From NCBI GenBank assembly GCA_951799425.1, contig OX637405.1, positions 16,465,089 to 16,529,088 on the forward strand: a DNA stretch of 64,000 nucleotides, given 5' to 3'. The translations under genes were made by a program, and so were the position numbers. Shown piece by piece: positions 36,901-45,129 of this stretch. The DNA is from Ilex aquifolium. Taxonomy: Eukaryota; Streptophyta; Magnoliopsida; Aquifoliales; Aquifoliaceae. The notes beneath the pieces were generated by a model, which had not been told where the DNA came from, made no database searches, and saw only the letters and a program-made list of their open reading frames with translations. The stretch's first letter is position 1. The number at the start of each line of letters is the position of its first letter.

Positions 36901-39741
36901 CAACTAGTGGATAACCTCCTTTAACCCACTACCCAAACACCACCGATGAGTTCTATCTTACATTATGCAACCCTTTTCTTTACACCTATATTATTTTTAA
37001 GGTCCTAAGTGCTCTATTATATAGTTAAATAGTTTTCGTGCATTAATCATCTTTTAACATCCTATGCTTAACTTTGCAAATTCAGATGTAAGCATAAATA
37101 CCTAAAAATCAATTTTTGAAACCTTGACCTCTTGATAATTTTTTACACTGTGTTTGGTACATAATAATGCTTTTAAACTGAAATGGAATGAACGCGGGAA
37201 TAGAATGAGAGCAAGAATGGAATGAAATATGCATTACCATTCCAGTGTTTGGCTACTGTTTGGGATTAAATGCTGGAATGAAATGCTCATTTCATTTCAA
37301 CATTTGGATAAATCAATGTTTTATTGGAATGAAATTAAATATAACTAAAATATTTTTATGGCAATAAAGAATTATAAGTAATTTTGAAACGATAAAGAAG
37401 ATATAATGCAAAACTAATAACTTATAAAATAATCACTTGCCCAACAATTTCACCTAAATATAGTTTGTAGACATTAGCATTAAATATATAGCATAGCAGA
37501 ACAAAATTCTGCCACGAATAATCCTCTACGTATTTATAAACAAAAAAGAGGCAAACATAAGTTCGTTAATTATACATCATGCAATAAATGAATTATAAGG
37601 GTCACAGTATACTCGAGGCTTTGTGCCTCTCTGTCTAGGTAATGGAAAAATTCAGCAATTCTTCATAAATCTTTTTCTTCAACTTTTTATTTTGTGCATA
37701 TCACCCGATACTATTCCGCAATTGCCATGAGAAATGTGTCTAACTTCGAATTAGTAGTCGATACCGTGATTTTGAACCCTGTGCATGTTTCACATAAAAA
37801 TTAACTACGATAGCAAATACAAGAAGTAGCTACAATCACATAAACAATAAGAACTGAACAATAGCTACCCCTAATAAATGGCATTAAGCTCCTTGTGACA
37901 AATATTTTTGGCCTATTACAAGCTCACCGTATAGCTAATTAGATAGCTCATATGACTGTATGTACACTGATGGCACTGTCATCACACCAAACAATAACTA
38001 ACATCCATAGACATTATACGGATTGCAAATCGAACGCTAATTTTAGAAAACCTAACAATAGACAACTATTTTTTAATCCACCACAAAAATTGCACTATTT
38101 TTTTGTGTGTATACATGATTATAAGTTCACTTTAGCATGAACATCATGCCCCTTAGTTGCCATTTACATATTTAGCCATCAGATATGTGTTTTACCTTTA
38201 AGTTGTATTCCATTGGATTTATAATGACGCGTGGTAGGTGAAATAGCCCGAGTCCTTTTAATCTCCACAGCAAGTATAAAGGCATAATAAATTATATGAT
38301 TTGATGAACATGCACATGCATTAATGCAGTTCTGCAAAGGATAAATATAAATGCTTCAACTAAATGAAAGGGGAGTCCCTCGAAATTGACCACTAACAAA
38401 ATTACTAGGCAGCTGCTTAGTGACGGCCAGAAATTTGTGTGGTTAGACAACCAAAACATAGCTGGTCTGATTTAGCTTTCCTTTTTGATATGCCTTTCAG
38501 ACATTTTATCAAACACTTAGAATGCATAAAGTTTGACTGGATCAAATAATTCAAGCAAGACTATACCCGACCAATCAAGCACGATGACTATGGTAAAACT
38601 CACCGAGCTACCGCCCATAGTGTCAGAACATGGCATTAAACAACTCTCAAAATGAAAATACCTAGTGTGTGTGTGTAGAAATATATAGAGTGGATTCCAG
38701 AGATTGATTTGTTTTGAAAAGAGAAGAAAATCCAAAAACCCTGAAAATTCAAGGTTGTATATGCAATTGGTTGGTAAATAGAATCAGTTTGGTTGCTAAC
38801 GTTGGATTTGAGCTAATCTAGGTTGTTCATGTTCGTCAATGAGGTCCTGAGAGGCAAAAAATAGTTTAGAGGGGATGAGGTGAATGGTGGAATGACGGGG
38901 GTGTTGGTGAGAGAGGAGGGTGAAGAAAGGAGTGGAGAAAAGGGAACAGGGGAGGAGGAGGAGTCGTAGATGTTAGCAGAGGTGATGTGAGAGGAGGTAA
39001 AAGAGAGATCGAGCAAGGAAGGGGAGAGATCGGGTTTTTTGTTTCGATAAATTAGGCTTGTTACTGTGTAGGTTGGAATGGGAAATACCAGATTTTATAT
39101 GGTAATGCCTAGTCTTATAATTAGTAGGATTAGCTATTCCTTGGTAATGGGAATGAAATCTTATTCGTATCAACCAAACATAGGAATGGGCATTCATAAT
39201 TCCATTCCTAGACTTAATACCGTGTACCAAACGCAGCGTTATTGTGTATCTGAATGGGAATGAATCCTAGTGTGGAAATGAGATGGGTCCTGCAAATTCA
39301 CCTGTGTCTTGTTACAATACCTATATGTGGAGACTTCAATCTCTTGGTTTGCTTGAGGCAGAAGAAATGCACCTAAATCTATTTGTTATCATCTGTGGCT
39401 GATGTCTACAAGAATTGTGCAAATCACACCATTTATCTTGTCTCTTCTGATTCTTTCACTTTGTTTTTGTGCCCTTCTGTTTTTTTTAAGATGTTTAACA
39501 TACTGAAAAAAGATTACAGAGGCACTTATACAGCTGTGGCCTATAGCTATTTAATTGTCTTGACTACCATGACCTTTGTTAATTGTGTCTGCAGGCCTTT
39601 GGCTGGGCATATGTAAATAACTGGCACCAGACATGGGAGCAGTTCTATGTTTACTGGATCTGTCCCTTTGCCGGAGCAATACTGGCTGCTTGGGTGTTCC
39701 GTCTTCTCTTTCCACCCCCAGTAAAGCAGAAGAAAGCTTGA
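18684..39741 (+). CDS. SIP1: SIP1-class aquaporin (small basic intrinsic protein), 3 exons
   Basis: Join 18684-18974, 20537-20809 and 39595-39741 gives 236 codons plus stop with all junctions in phase 0 and GT-AG introns. The protein is a six-helix channel. The first half-helix motif is NPT (residues 70-72) in place of NPA, a hallmark of SIP1 proteins. The second is NPA (185-187). The C-terminus is lysine-rich (VKQKKA), as expected for small basic intrinsic proteins, which in plants reside in the endoplasmic reticulum membrane and transport water. The ATG at 18684 is chosen because MGAIK matches the family start; the frame is open upstream but lacks an ATG. Compared with relatives from memory, the loop after Gly39 looks a few residues short. 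Intron 2 is 18.8 kb, filled by transposons. Whether the gene is still spliced correctly cannot be judged here. Confidence 0.93.
19061..19112. repeat. (TTTCCC)n microsatellite
   Basis: About eight imperfect TTTCCC hexamers in intron 1 of SIP1, close to the 5' splice site. Confidence 0.9.
19227..19797. mobile_element. MITE, same family as 9104-9623, with nested MITE
   Basis: The left end is GAGCACTTCCAATAG and the right end on the minus strand is GAACATCTCTAATAG, with CCCACTCAATTC shared with the copy at 9104-9623. Its centre is interrupted by a second MITE (19264-19639). The flanking duplication has decayed, so this copy is older. It lies in SIP1 intron 1. Confidence 0.75.
19264..19639. mobile_element. 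Mutator-like MITE, 9-bp TSD TTTAATAAA
   Basis: It starts GGGTGAATGACAATTTGCACC and ends, on the minus strand, GAGCAATGGCACTTTGCACCC. TTTAATAAA flanks it exactly at 19255-19263 and 19640-19648. A 9-bp duplication is diagnostic of Mutator-like elements. It is 376 bp with no coding capacity and inserted inside the older MITE. Confidence 0.85.
19798..20536 (+). other. SIP1: SIP1 intron 1, 3' part
   Basis: AT-rich intron sequence without repeats or frames that I could recognise; ends at the acceptor ACAG (20533-20536). Confidence 0.6.
20537..20809 (+). CDS. SIP1: SIP1 exon 2 (residues 98-188)
   Basis: Ninety-one codons from AAGAVGG to MNPAN, covering the rest of helix 3, the loop with YKHMLGG, helices 4-5 and the second NPA. 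The acceptor is ACAG|GCAGCT and the donor AAT|GTAAGT. Translation continues in the intron only until an in-frame stop, supporting this exon limit. Confidence 0.93.
20990..21482. repeat. Tandem duplication in SIP1 intron 2 (copy A and start of copy B)
   Basis: Copy A (about 21005-21320) and copy B (about 21345-21482, resuming at 28490 and ending near 28715) share 'tagtctattgtca', 'ctattatatgtg', 'agttattagtttgaag', and 'gattcattatgggcattag'. Copy B is split by the insertion of the element at 21483-28484. Unit size is roughly 330-370 bp. Confidence 0.8.
21483..21759 (-). repeat. 3' LTR of the Reina-like element
   Basis: On the minus strand it runs TGATAGGAATC to CTACATCA. It is nearly the same as 28208-28484, with few differences by eye. 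Confidence 0.9.
21760..21769 (-). other. Polypurine tract
   Basis: The minus strand reads GAGGGGGAAA directly before the LTR start, the usual plus-strand primer of LTR retroelements. Confidence 0.8.
21961..22410 (-). pseudogene. Chromovirus integrase C-terminal fragment
   Basis: The minus frame contains the order IHDLNADIRQKI, NYKLTADVHRRNK, FKKLHARDTGPF and FNVEDLFPYHGTFEPP, the typical integrase tail and Tekay/Reina/CRM-like end of chromovirus pol. The upstream integrase core, RNase H and RT are missing. The first ~5 codons of the open frame come from the fused LTR fragment. Confidence 0.85.
22411..22527 (-). repeat. Stray internal LTR fragment of the same family
   Basis: 'aataatgtcaatattcaata', 'acaaataccatatcccct' and 'aagcccctga' match the middle of the two flanking LTRs, with the TATA-like stretch deleted. 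It lies between the pol tail and the gag-like remnant. Confidence 0.8.
22528..22995 (-). pseudogene. Gag-like N-terminal remnant
   Basis: The minus strand reads TIRELSESHTALEQKFETL and further coiled-coil-like residues, resembling the N-terminal part of chromovirus gag, with several stops toward 22528. The assignment is tentative. Confidence 0.4.
23146..23882 (-). repeat. 3' LTR of the non-autonomous element
   Basis: On the plus strand it starts TGATGATGCACAAATC and ends CGGGCTCATCA. Blocks such as 'ggttcggtccgggtgacc' are shared with the LTR at 26985-27723. Confidence 0.9.
24083..24520. repeat. Polypyrimidine/polypurine tract region
   Basis: Long C/T-rich runs with several T-tracts of 10-18 bases and repeated 'cttctcc'. 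Frames through it give lysine/arginine/glutamate-rich or phenylalanine/serine-rich strings of no meaning. I do not call a gene here. Confidence 0.75.
24415..24834 (+). other. GC-rich open stretch, unrecognised
   Basis: A plus-strand frame stays open for about 140 codons after the pyrimidine tract and ends at TAG 24833. Its product is rich in R, A, V and S and contains no domain I recognise. It is antisense to the element. It may be an open frame by chance in GC-rich DNA. Confidence 0.25.
25101..25560. repeat. Tandem array of about 80-bp units, six copies
   Basis: Units start near 25101, 25182, 25266, 25347, 25426 and 25505, each with GCCGAGCTACGTATAGTC, then 'gatggctgccgtagcagagg' and 'gcgagagcagagtcat'. 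Copies differ at several bases each. The array lies in the non-autonomous element. Confidence 0.92.
25670..25980 (+). pseudogene. Coiled-coil coding remnant with a stop
   Basis: The plus strand codes for a heptad-rich, highly charged peptide with repeated RQAREDA and a run KLRLAHEKAAQLEADLQV; it is interrupted by TAG near 25773 and fades into the GC-rich minisatellite. The charge pattern and repeats indicate a coiled coil. Its strand is opposite to the element's gag, so it may be an acquired fragment. No function is recognised. Confidence 0.45.
25985..26330. repeat. GC-rich minisatellites
   Basis: From 25985 to 26190, units of the type 'gattgggcgcctggtgctg' recur many times with variation. 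From 26215 to 26330, two to three copies of 'ggcgcccaaggtggagaggg' plus 'gagaccccttg' occur at about 60-bp spacing. Confidence 0.8.
26579..26926 (-). pseudogene. Gag-like N-terminus of the non-autonomous element
   Basis: The minus frame starts MTITTRSRSQHPGDNN 40 bases inside the primer site and continues for 115 codons, rich in R, P, S and T. The position directly after the primer site and the MT-TRSR start are typical of gag leaders in gypsy elements. No capsid domain follows. It may be intact as a short protein or truncated. Confidence 0.5.
26967..26983 (-). other. Primer-binding site of the non-autonomous element
   Basis: The minus strand reads TTGGCGCCGTCTGTGGG just inside the LTR. TGGCGCCGTCTGTGGGA is a common sequence after the 5' LTR of plant gypsy elements. 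Confidence 0.75.
26985..27723 (-). repeat. 5' LTR of the non-autonomous element
   Basis: Pair of 23146-23882, starting TGATAATGCACAAATC and ending CGGGCTCATCA on the plus strand. Differences include a short change near 27590 where 'gccccttggggtggcctcc' is a local duplication. Confidence 0.9.
27910..28165. repeat. Minisatellite in the leader of the Reina-like element
   Basis: About eight degenerate units built from 'tttctgcaattttctgga' and 'cttctggggatg', spaced 25-30 bases, between the inserted element and the primer site. Confidence 0.8.
28193..28203 (-). other. Primer-binding site, methionine-tRNA type
   Basis: The minus strand reads TGTATCAGAGC, one base shorter than the TGGTATCAGAGC used by many plant LTR elements. 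Confidence 0.7.
28208..28484 (-). repeat. 5' LTR of the Reina-like element
   Basis: Pair of 21483-21759; 277 bp; ends TG/CA with the ATATG target duplication outside. Confidence 0.9.
28490..30017 (+). other. SIP1: SIP1 intron 2 sequence, no gene recognised
   Basis: It begins with the rest of duplication copy B (to about 28715). Short open runs at 28824-29123 and 29488-29715 give peptides without any recognisable domain and have no splice or start context. I treat them as intron. Confidence 0.6.
30533..30835. repeat. Tandem duplication of about 150 bp
   Basis: Two copies share 'ggctgggcccaactcca', 'actagcaccatagatttt', and 'aagatcaatgacagatcaat'. The second copy starts near 30691 and lacks about 15 bases of the first; a partial third may follow. 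Confidence 0.85.
30971..33365 (+). repeat. Solo LTR, chromovirus (Tekay/Del-like), TSD CATGG
   Basis: It starts TGTAAAACTCGGG and ends GGGGCGTCACA; CATGG flanks it at 30966-30970 and 33366-33370. It is 2,395 bp. A TATA box (TATAAATA) is at 31359-31366. Palindromic CGTACCGGTACG motifs lie at 33003-33092. It is in SIP1 intron 2, same strand as the gene. Confidence 0.93.
34365..36944. mobile_element. TIR element with GGTGTTTGG ends
   Basis: The left end GGGGTGTTTGGATAATGGG and the right end on the minus strand GGTGGTGTTTGGGTAGTGGG are inverted repeats. A related copy lies at about 40885-41664. The target duplication is not resolved; ATG on both sides is possible but weak. A 132-codon minus frame at 35768-35370 shows no recognisable domain. 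It lies in SIP1 intron 2. Confidence 0.6.
37146..39238. mobile_element. TIR element with CACTG/CGCTG ends, TSD TTA
   Basis: The left end CACTGTGTTTGGTACA and the right end on the minus strand CGCTGCGTTTGGTACA match at 14 of 16 positions, and TTA flanks both sides (37143-37145, 39239-39241). Subterminal repeats of 'ggaatgaaat' type occur at both ends. The 3-bp duplication fits either PIF/Harbinger or CACTA. No transposase was seen. The element ends 356 bases before SIP1 exon 3. Confidence 0.7.
39242..39594 (+). other. SIP1: End of SIP1 intron 2
   Basis: Unique, T-rich sequence ending in TGTCTGCAG (39586-39594), a good acceptor. Probably contains the branch point and polypyrimidine tract. Confidence 0.6.
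39595..39741 (+). CDS. SIP1: SIP1 exon 3 (residues 189-236)
   Basis: Forty-eight codons from AFGWAY to QKKA plus TGA, covering the last helix and the basic tail. The acceptor is CTGCAG|GCC. It lies 18,785 bases downstream of exon 2. Confidence 0.93.
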   Translation, partial: AFGWAYVNNWHQTWEQFYVYWICPFAGAILAAWVFRLLFPPPVKQKKA

Positions 39742-40884
39742 AAAGGCAAAAGTACCTCATTACGTCGTTAAAAAAAAAAAAAACCTTTTCTGCTTCCCTT
39801 AAGTACCTTATTAGATGATGTTTCAAATATTTTAAGCTTTTATATTGTTGATGTGGTTTTCCGTTCTAGGCATTGAGAAACATTACTTCTGTTACTAAAT
39901 CTGCTATTTAATTTCTGCTTTGCATTGACGAACCGCTTTTGCCAATATTCGGCAGTGAGACAGGACTAATATTAAAGGCTTCTGCCCCTGCACTCAGGTC
40001 ATCCTCAATTCGATATGATATCTCCATATAGATAAGTGGCATTGGACGGTCATTAAGCATTGGAAGGATTAGAAATCACAAGTTGTTTATCTTTGCAATT
40101 ACATGTTTCTGTGACTTGGCTCCAGCAAAACTCCAAGTGCAGTTTGATATAAAATGCTTTCCTATATCTGGTTGAAACGCGGATAATGCAAAGAACAATG
40201 GGTAACAATGATTAACTTTGTGCTTTGGATCTAAGATCTTAATCCAAAGGGGCATGGGTTAGTGATGGAACAGAGGAAGAGTACGATATTAACATTCTCA
40301 AGTTTGCTCATCTTTGCACTTGCCTGTGGCGAATGTTTTATGATTCTAGTTGACTTGGTCGTATGTATGCGAAGGATTGTTTAGTCGTATGTATGCGAAG
40401 GATTGTTTAGTATAATAACTTTTTCTGAATTCGCTTTTCGAGATGAGAATGGGACAAGAAAGTGGTAGGTTAAACAACTTACATGGCATTGAAACGGATG
40501 GGGTTGAGATTGTTTGAAAAAAGAAAAATTCAAAGAAATGTCGGTAAACTCATTTTGTTTCTCCAAAAAGGAAGGAATTCTACATGAAATGGCATATGGA
40601 AAGGCGTTGTACCTTCCTTAGCGACTAAGTGATCGGTTTGGCTGCAACACTAGAGTCTATACTATTAATTCCAGTTTAATTCTCATGTTAAATTTTGTCT
40701 TAATTGGGCCTCCTAACTGATTCAATGTGACTTTTATGTTTAATCAGGTTTTTCAATTGATAAGGTAATGTGCATATCACTTGATTGCTATTGCGGGTGT
40801 ATTTTAGATTAGACATGAGAAATCCCAATTATCCAAAACCCAACCTTCATCCTACTAGGCCTTTAAGATCCTCTCTCCTTTCAT
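39742..40884 (+). other. SIP1: SIP1 3' UTR and downstream region
   Basis: The 3' UTR starts after TGA 39739-39741 and contains an A-tract at 39770-39783. No clear poly(A) signal was fixed. A 20-base direct repeat, 'gtcgtatgtatgcgaaggat', occurs at 40358 and 40384. No other gene is visible. Confidence 0.5.
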
Positions 40885-41664
40885 CCTAAGTGTTATCCTC
40901 TCCCTCCCCCGCTCCCGCTTTAATGATTATATCTTATCATTTTCAGTGTTTAGATAATACATAAGCACTTTTGTGGGATCCATGAAGAAGGGAGATGGAG
41001 TGTGGTATCATTGCCTGTTTTGCCCCTAACCTATTCCACCCAACACCATGTTTGGTTTATAAATTAGCATTTGACACATTCCAAACAAATTTTTCTTACA
41101 TGTAATTTTTTAAAATTTTGTAATTTCATATCCTCTATACGGGTGTTCATATGTTACCAGGACTATTGAGAATTAACTCAAGCTCTCATTAATTAGTTAT
41201 TTTATTATTAGTTGTTAATTAATCTTAGTCCAAATAGGATATTGCTTTATTAGAGTTAGTTTATTATTTAAATTAGTTGTCTTGTTGAAGAAGACATATT
41301 GTTCTTCTTGAGGTATGTCGGCAGAGCCTTACTTTGACAAAACAATTAAATCTGTGAAAAAACAGGAGGAGACAAAATAGACAAGCGAGAGAGAGAGAGA
41401 GAGAGAGAGACAACAATTTGGTCATTAGCGTTAGTTATCATGTCTGGAAAAAAAAATCTCAACCCCTCCTCGGGTTAAATGTAACCCATGTAGATGGGTT
41501 AAAATTGATTTTTCAAACTGAGTTGGGATAAAATTCAAATGGAATTTTCCTATGCACTTTTTATTTACCAAACGTGGGATGTATGTGCCCCACATATTTT
41601 TTTATCCTATCCTACGAGAGTTATCCTCCTTTAACCTGCAATCCAAACATACCCCTAAAACTCA
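40885..41664. mobile_element. Decayed copy of the GTGTTTGG TIR family
   Basis: The right part 'tttttttatcctatcctac' to 'ccaaacataccc' matches the right end of 34365-36944, and 'gcacttttgtggg' near 40966 matches its left part near 34506. Ends have decayed, so limits are approximate. It includes a (GA)n run near 41387-41411. Confidence 0.5.
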
Positions 41665-42388
41665 AAGCCAACCCCATTAAGTTTTATGTAATCTATTTTT
41701 CCCACCCCAACCTCCACCCACCCTAATCTCTAATAATCCCACCCAATTTGACAATCATCCTATTAAAAATAAAAAATAATGTATTATCACTCCATCATTA
41801 TATGCTTGGGTGATTACACTGACTTAGTTGAGTGTTCTACACGATGGAATATTATTGAAGAAGTTCAAAATGTCTGTAATAACCGATTATTTATTAAAAG
41901 GATATTAAGTATAAATAATAATAATTAATAGGGACAAAAAGGGGAAATATAAACCCAATAGGGTTGCCGTTATATAACTTAACAACTATACATACTAGAG
42001 ATAACACTTATATATCCTGCCACATATATCGGAGAAGGGAAAAGAAAGGAGAGGCGACTAGGGTTAGAAAGGAAAAGAGAGAAGCTAAAGAACACGAAAA
42101 ACAATCAATGAGCAAACGTAAGATTTATAATCCTTAATTACTAGTGTCGGTGTTTGTGTGTCTATATTTGTGCATATATGTTTGCTTAGAAGTATTTCAT
42201 GGAAAAGAATAATGGGTATACTCTATGCCTTGAAAAAGGAATGAATATGGTGTACTACACATGAGGACTTCGATGGGCAAGAAGATTGTATAAATGGGAA
42301 GGGGTGGTATGTGTATTCTTTGGGTGTGTTAATCATAAATATGGTGCCATTTTGGGATAGTTCATGTAAAAGTTCTTCAAATTTGTAG
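41665..42388. other. Repeat-like non-coding region
   Basis: AT-rich sequence with no recognised gene. It may be LTR-like sequence that continues after the hAT element (to about 46350), but I could not define ends. Confidence 0.4.
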
Positions 42389-42396
42389 TATATATT

Positions 42397-45121
42397 TAGG
42401 GATGGCAGTGGACCGGAGAAAAACGGGTATTCGTCCAAACCTGTCCCGTTTGGACCGGGGATGCACTATACGCATTGGACGGTGGACGTATACGGGGATA
42501 CCCGTATAAACCCGTGCGGGGATGAAGGCGGGGATGGACTTACCCTTACCCCCGTCCCCGTCCCCGTCCCCGCCCCGCCCCGCCCCATCCTCGTCCCCGC
42601 CCTGCCCCATCCCATCCCATCCCCGTTACCCGTTATATATATATATATATATATAAATACTCTCAGTTAAAAGCCCTAAGCCCTAACTTATTCTATCAGC
42701 CGCCCGCCTCCACCATCGACTCATCTCTCTCTCTCTCTCTCTCGACAGAGAGTGCTGCTATCAACATCTACGTCCTTCTTCCACTTATTCTTCGCTCGAG
42801 AACATCGATTCTCCTCTCTCTGTAAGTTTAATTTGCTCTTCAGACTTTCATTTCTCGTGATTCGAATTTTATTACTAAATTTTGGAGCTGGTATCAATGT
42901 TGAGTTCATGATTGAATTTGGTTAATTTTCCTATTTTGTTGTTAATTTTATGGATTTAGGGTTCATTTATAGAACTAATTAGCTACATCTCATTTATAGA
43001 ATGACAACTGAATTATGGCTCTTATCAGTTTGAAGAAATGATAAAGTTTCCAATTTTACCTCAATGTTATTGTGCTGATTTTTTTGGGGAATGTCAGTAT
43101 CCTTTTAACTTGAATATGTTCTTGAAAAGGCAAAGAATTTGTCTCAGCTAATATTGAAGGTTCTTTGTGGAAAGGAAACTAGTATAATGAAAAATATTAC
43201 CATCTGATTCTTTACTATCAAAATGGACAATCTGGTTGATGATGAATCCACTGATTGTTTCCAAGTTGATTCAAGCCTATCTGGCTTTTCACGATCTTTG
43301 TTTCTGTTAAATTACCAACCCTTGACAAATAGTCTATTTGATAGTTGCCAAACAGCCTTATTTCCCCCTAATTTTTAACTGTTCGAGGCTGGCAATTAAT
43401 GTAAATTAACTAATCAAATGCAAGAGAATGTTCTATCTTGACTGGTTTGCAGCTCTGGCATACAAGTCACATTATATGGGGTTCTAATATGCAGTTGTGT
43501 ATTAATCTGGTCTGTCTCCCCATGACTGGGAGTAAGTGGCAATATGACTAGTCATGATTTATGTAATTTTCTCAAGTAGTCTTGCTTGTGATGGAATATT
43601 TTATTTCAAGTTCTTGACTGTTTGTGCTTGTTTATTATTTATGACAATCTCATTGAAACTTCTTGTTGTCCTCCTTCCCCCAGATGTTCCATTTGATGCC
43701 GACCTTACAGGGAAGCTTTTATGTGCTGAACGACATTTTCCGGCTGAACTATGCTTGAATAAGTTGGATTGCTCGATTACAAAAGGTGGGGAATACATGC
43801 CTCTTGAATGTTCTCAAACAAACTGCTATCTGTGTCTAGTTTCAGACTTTTAAAAGGAGTTGTGGATATCTTTTGAGGTTGGTTATGCCATTATTAGCTA
43901 CATCTGTAAATCTTGCATGTGAAGTTATATTTACATATGTACATGCATGTATGACTTTTCGTAGTATAATTTAAAGTTAGCATTAACAGTTGTGGTAATT
44001 CCATTTAGCTATGAAAATATTGTCATTTCCTTCTCCTTTTGGGCATTTGTTTGGTTTTAATGTTTGTTTTGGAAACCAGATTTGGAAGATCTCCATTTTG
44101 TTTGAGCAAGTATTTTTGTGTTGCGCCATTTTGTCGGGCTATAGATGTTGGTGATCTGTCTTTGTTCATTTGGACAATTTGGTATAGAGGATAACTATCT
44201 TGAACCTTTGAGGCCTTTTTTGCTCGAATGGACCAAGACGTTCTGGCATGAACTTAGGTACATTCCCAACTCTCTCATAACATGTATAATAACTTCTACC
44301 ACCATGCATTTGTTATTTTTAATGATATACCACATGCTAACTTTTGGTTGAAAATTGCTTGTGCAGATTGCTCTTTATCAATTTATTTAGGCTCAAATCT
44401 GTAATCTGTTATTTAGCCTCCCTTGCAACCAGAGATGCTACATTGGCATTTTTCAGCTAAATAGGTCATGTTATTTCTAACAGGGAGGTTTTTTCTACCC
44501 CTCTGTGGGTTTGACTTTGTTGGTGGTAATTTGCTATAGTATCACAAGCTGCTTGAACTGCACTAAGTCATGTCATTGACATTGGTTTAGCTTGGGAGAT
44601 GAGCCAAGTGGCATCAGGCGCCATTGTTTTGGTAAAGCTCAAGGTTTGGGTTTAGCAGCATGGATAAGGTGTCCACGGACTCCAACATACATTTTAACTT
44701 GAGCATTACGTTCTCAAATTAATTGTATCCACAAATCAGTTCCTATTAGCTAGTGATGACAGTCTCAAGTTTTGTTTGTACTTTTCTCTCCCTTGTATGC
44801 TAATTTACTGCTTCACATCTCAATAGTTTTTTACTTTAATTAAACTGACTCAAATTTCTTGGATTTATTTAAAATGTTGGATTTATTTAGAATTTTGGAT
44901 TATGTTGACTTGAACTTGGGCTTGGGCTTGGGCTTGGGCTTGGGCGGGTACGGGGGAAGCGGGGACGGGGGCGGGGATTAGAAATTTACCCGCGGACGGG
45001 GATGAGGATAAAAATTATCCCCGTTAACGGGGGTGGACCGGGGATGGACGAAGTTTTTTTAAGCGGGTACGGGGATGAAGACTATACCCTTCGTCCCCGC
45101 TTCGGTCCACTGCCATCCCTA
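42397..45121. mobile_element. Non-autonomous hAT element carrying gene fragments, TSD TATATATT
   Basis: The terminal inverted repeats are TAGGGATGGCAGTGGACCG at both ends, identical over 19 bases. They are flanked by TATATATT at 42389-42396 and 45122-45129, the 8-bp duplication of hAT elements. Subterminal regions are rich in CCCCG/CGGGG on both sides (42540-42600, 44940-45060). The interior does not encode a hAT transposase; instead it looks like part of an ordinary plant gene (see 42660-44257). Size 2,725 bp. Confidence 0.88.
42660..44257 (+). pseudogene. Gene fragment inside the hAT element, unidentified
   Basis: A leader-like segment with (TC)n ends at the donor CTCTCT|GTAAGT (42821). 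Two coding exons follow: 43684-43785 (acceptor CCCCAG, donor AAAAG|GTGGGG), reading VPFDADLTGKLLCAERHF and onward, and 44188-44257 (acceptor TATAG, donor CTTAG|GTACAT), reading DNYLEPLRPFLLEWTKTF and onward. The phases of the two exons agree: the split codon becomes GAG. No downstream exon was found before the right inverted repeat, so the gene is truncated at its 3' end. I do not recognise the protein. It could still be transcribed from its own leader. Confidence 0.6.
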
Positions 45122-45129
45122 TATATATT

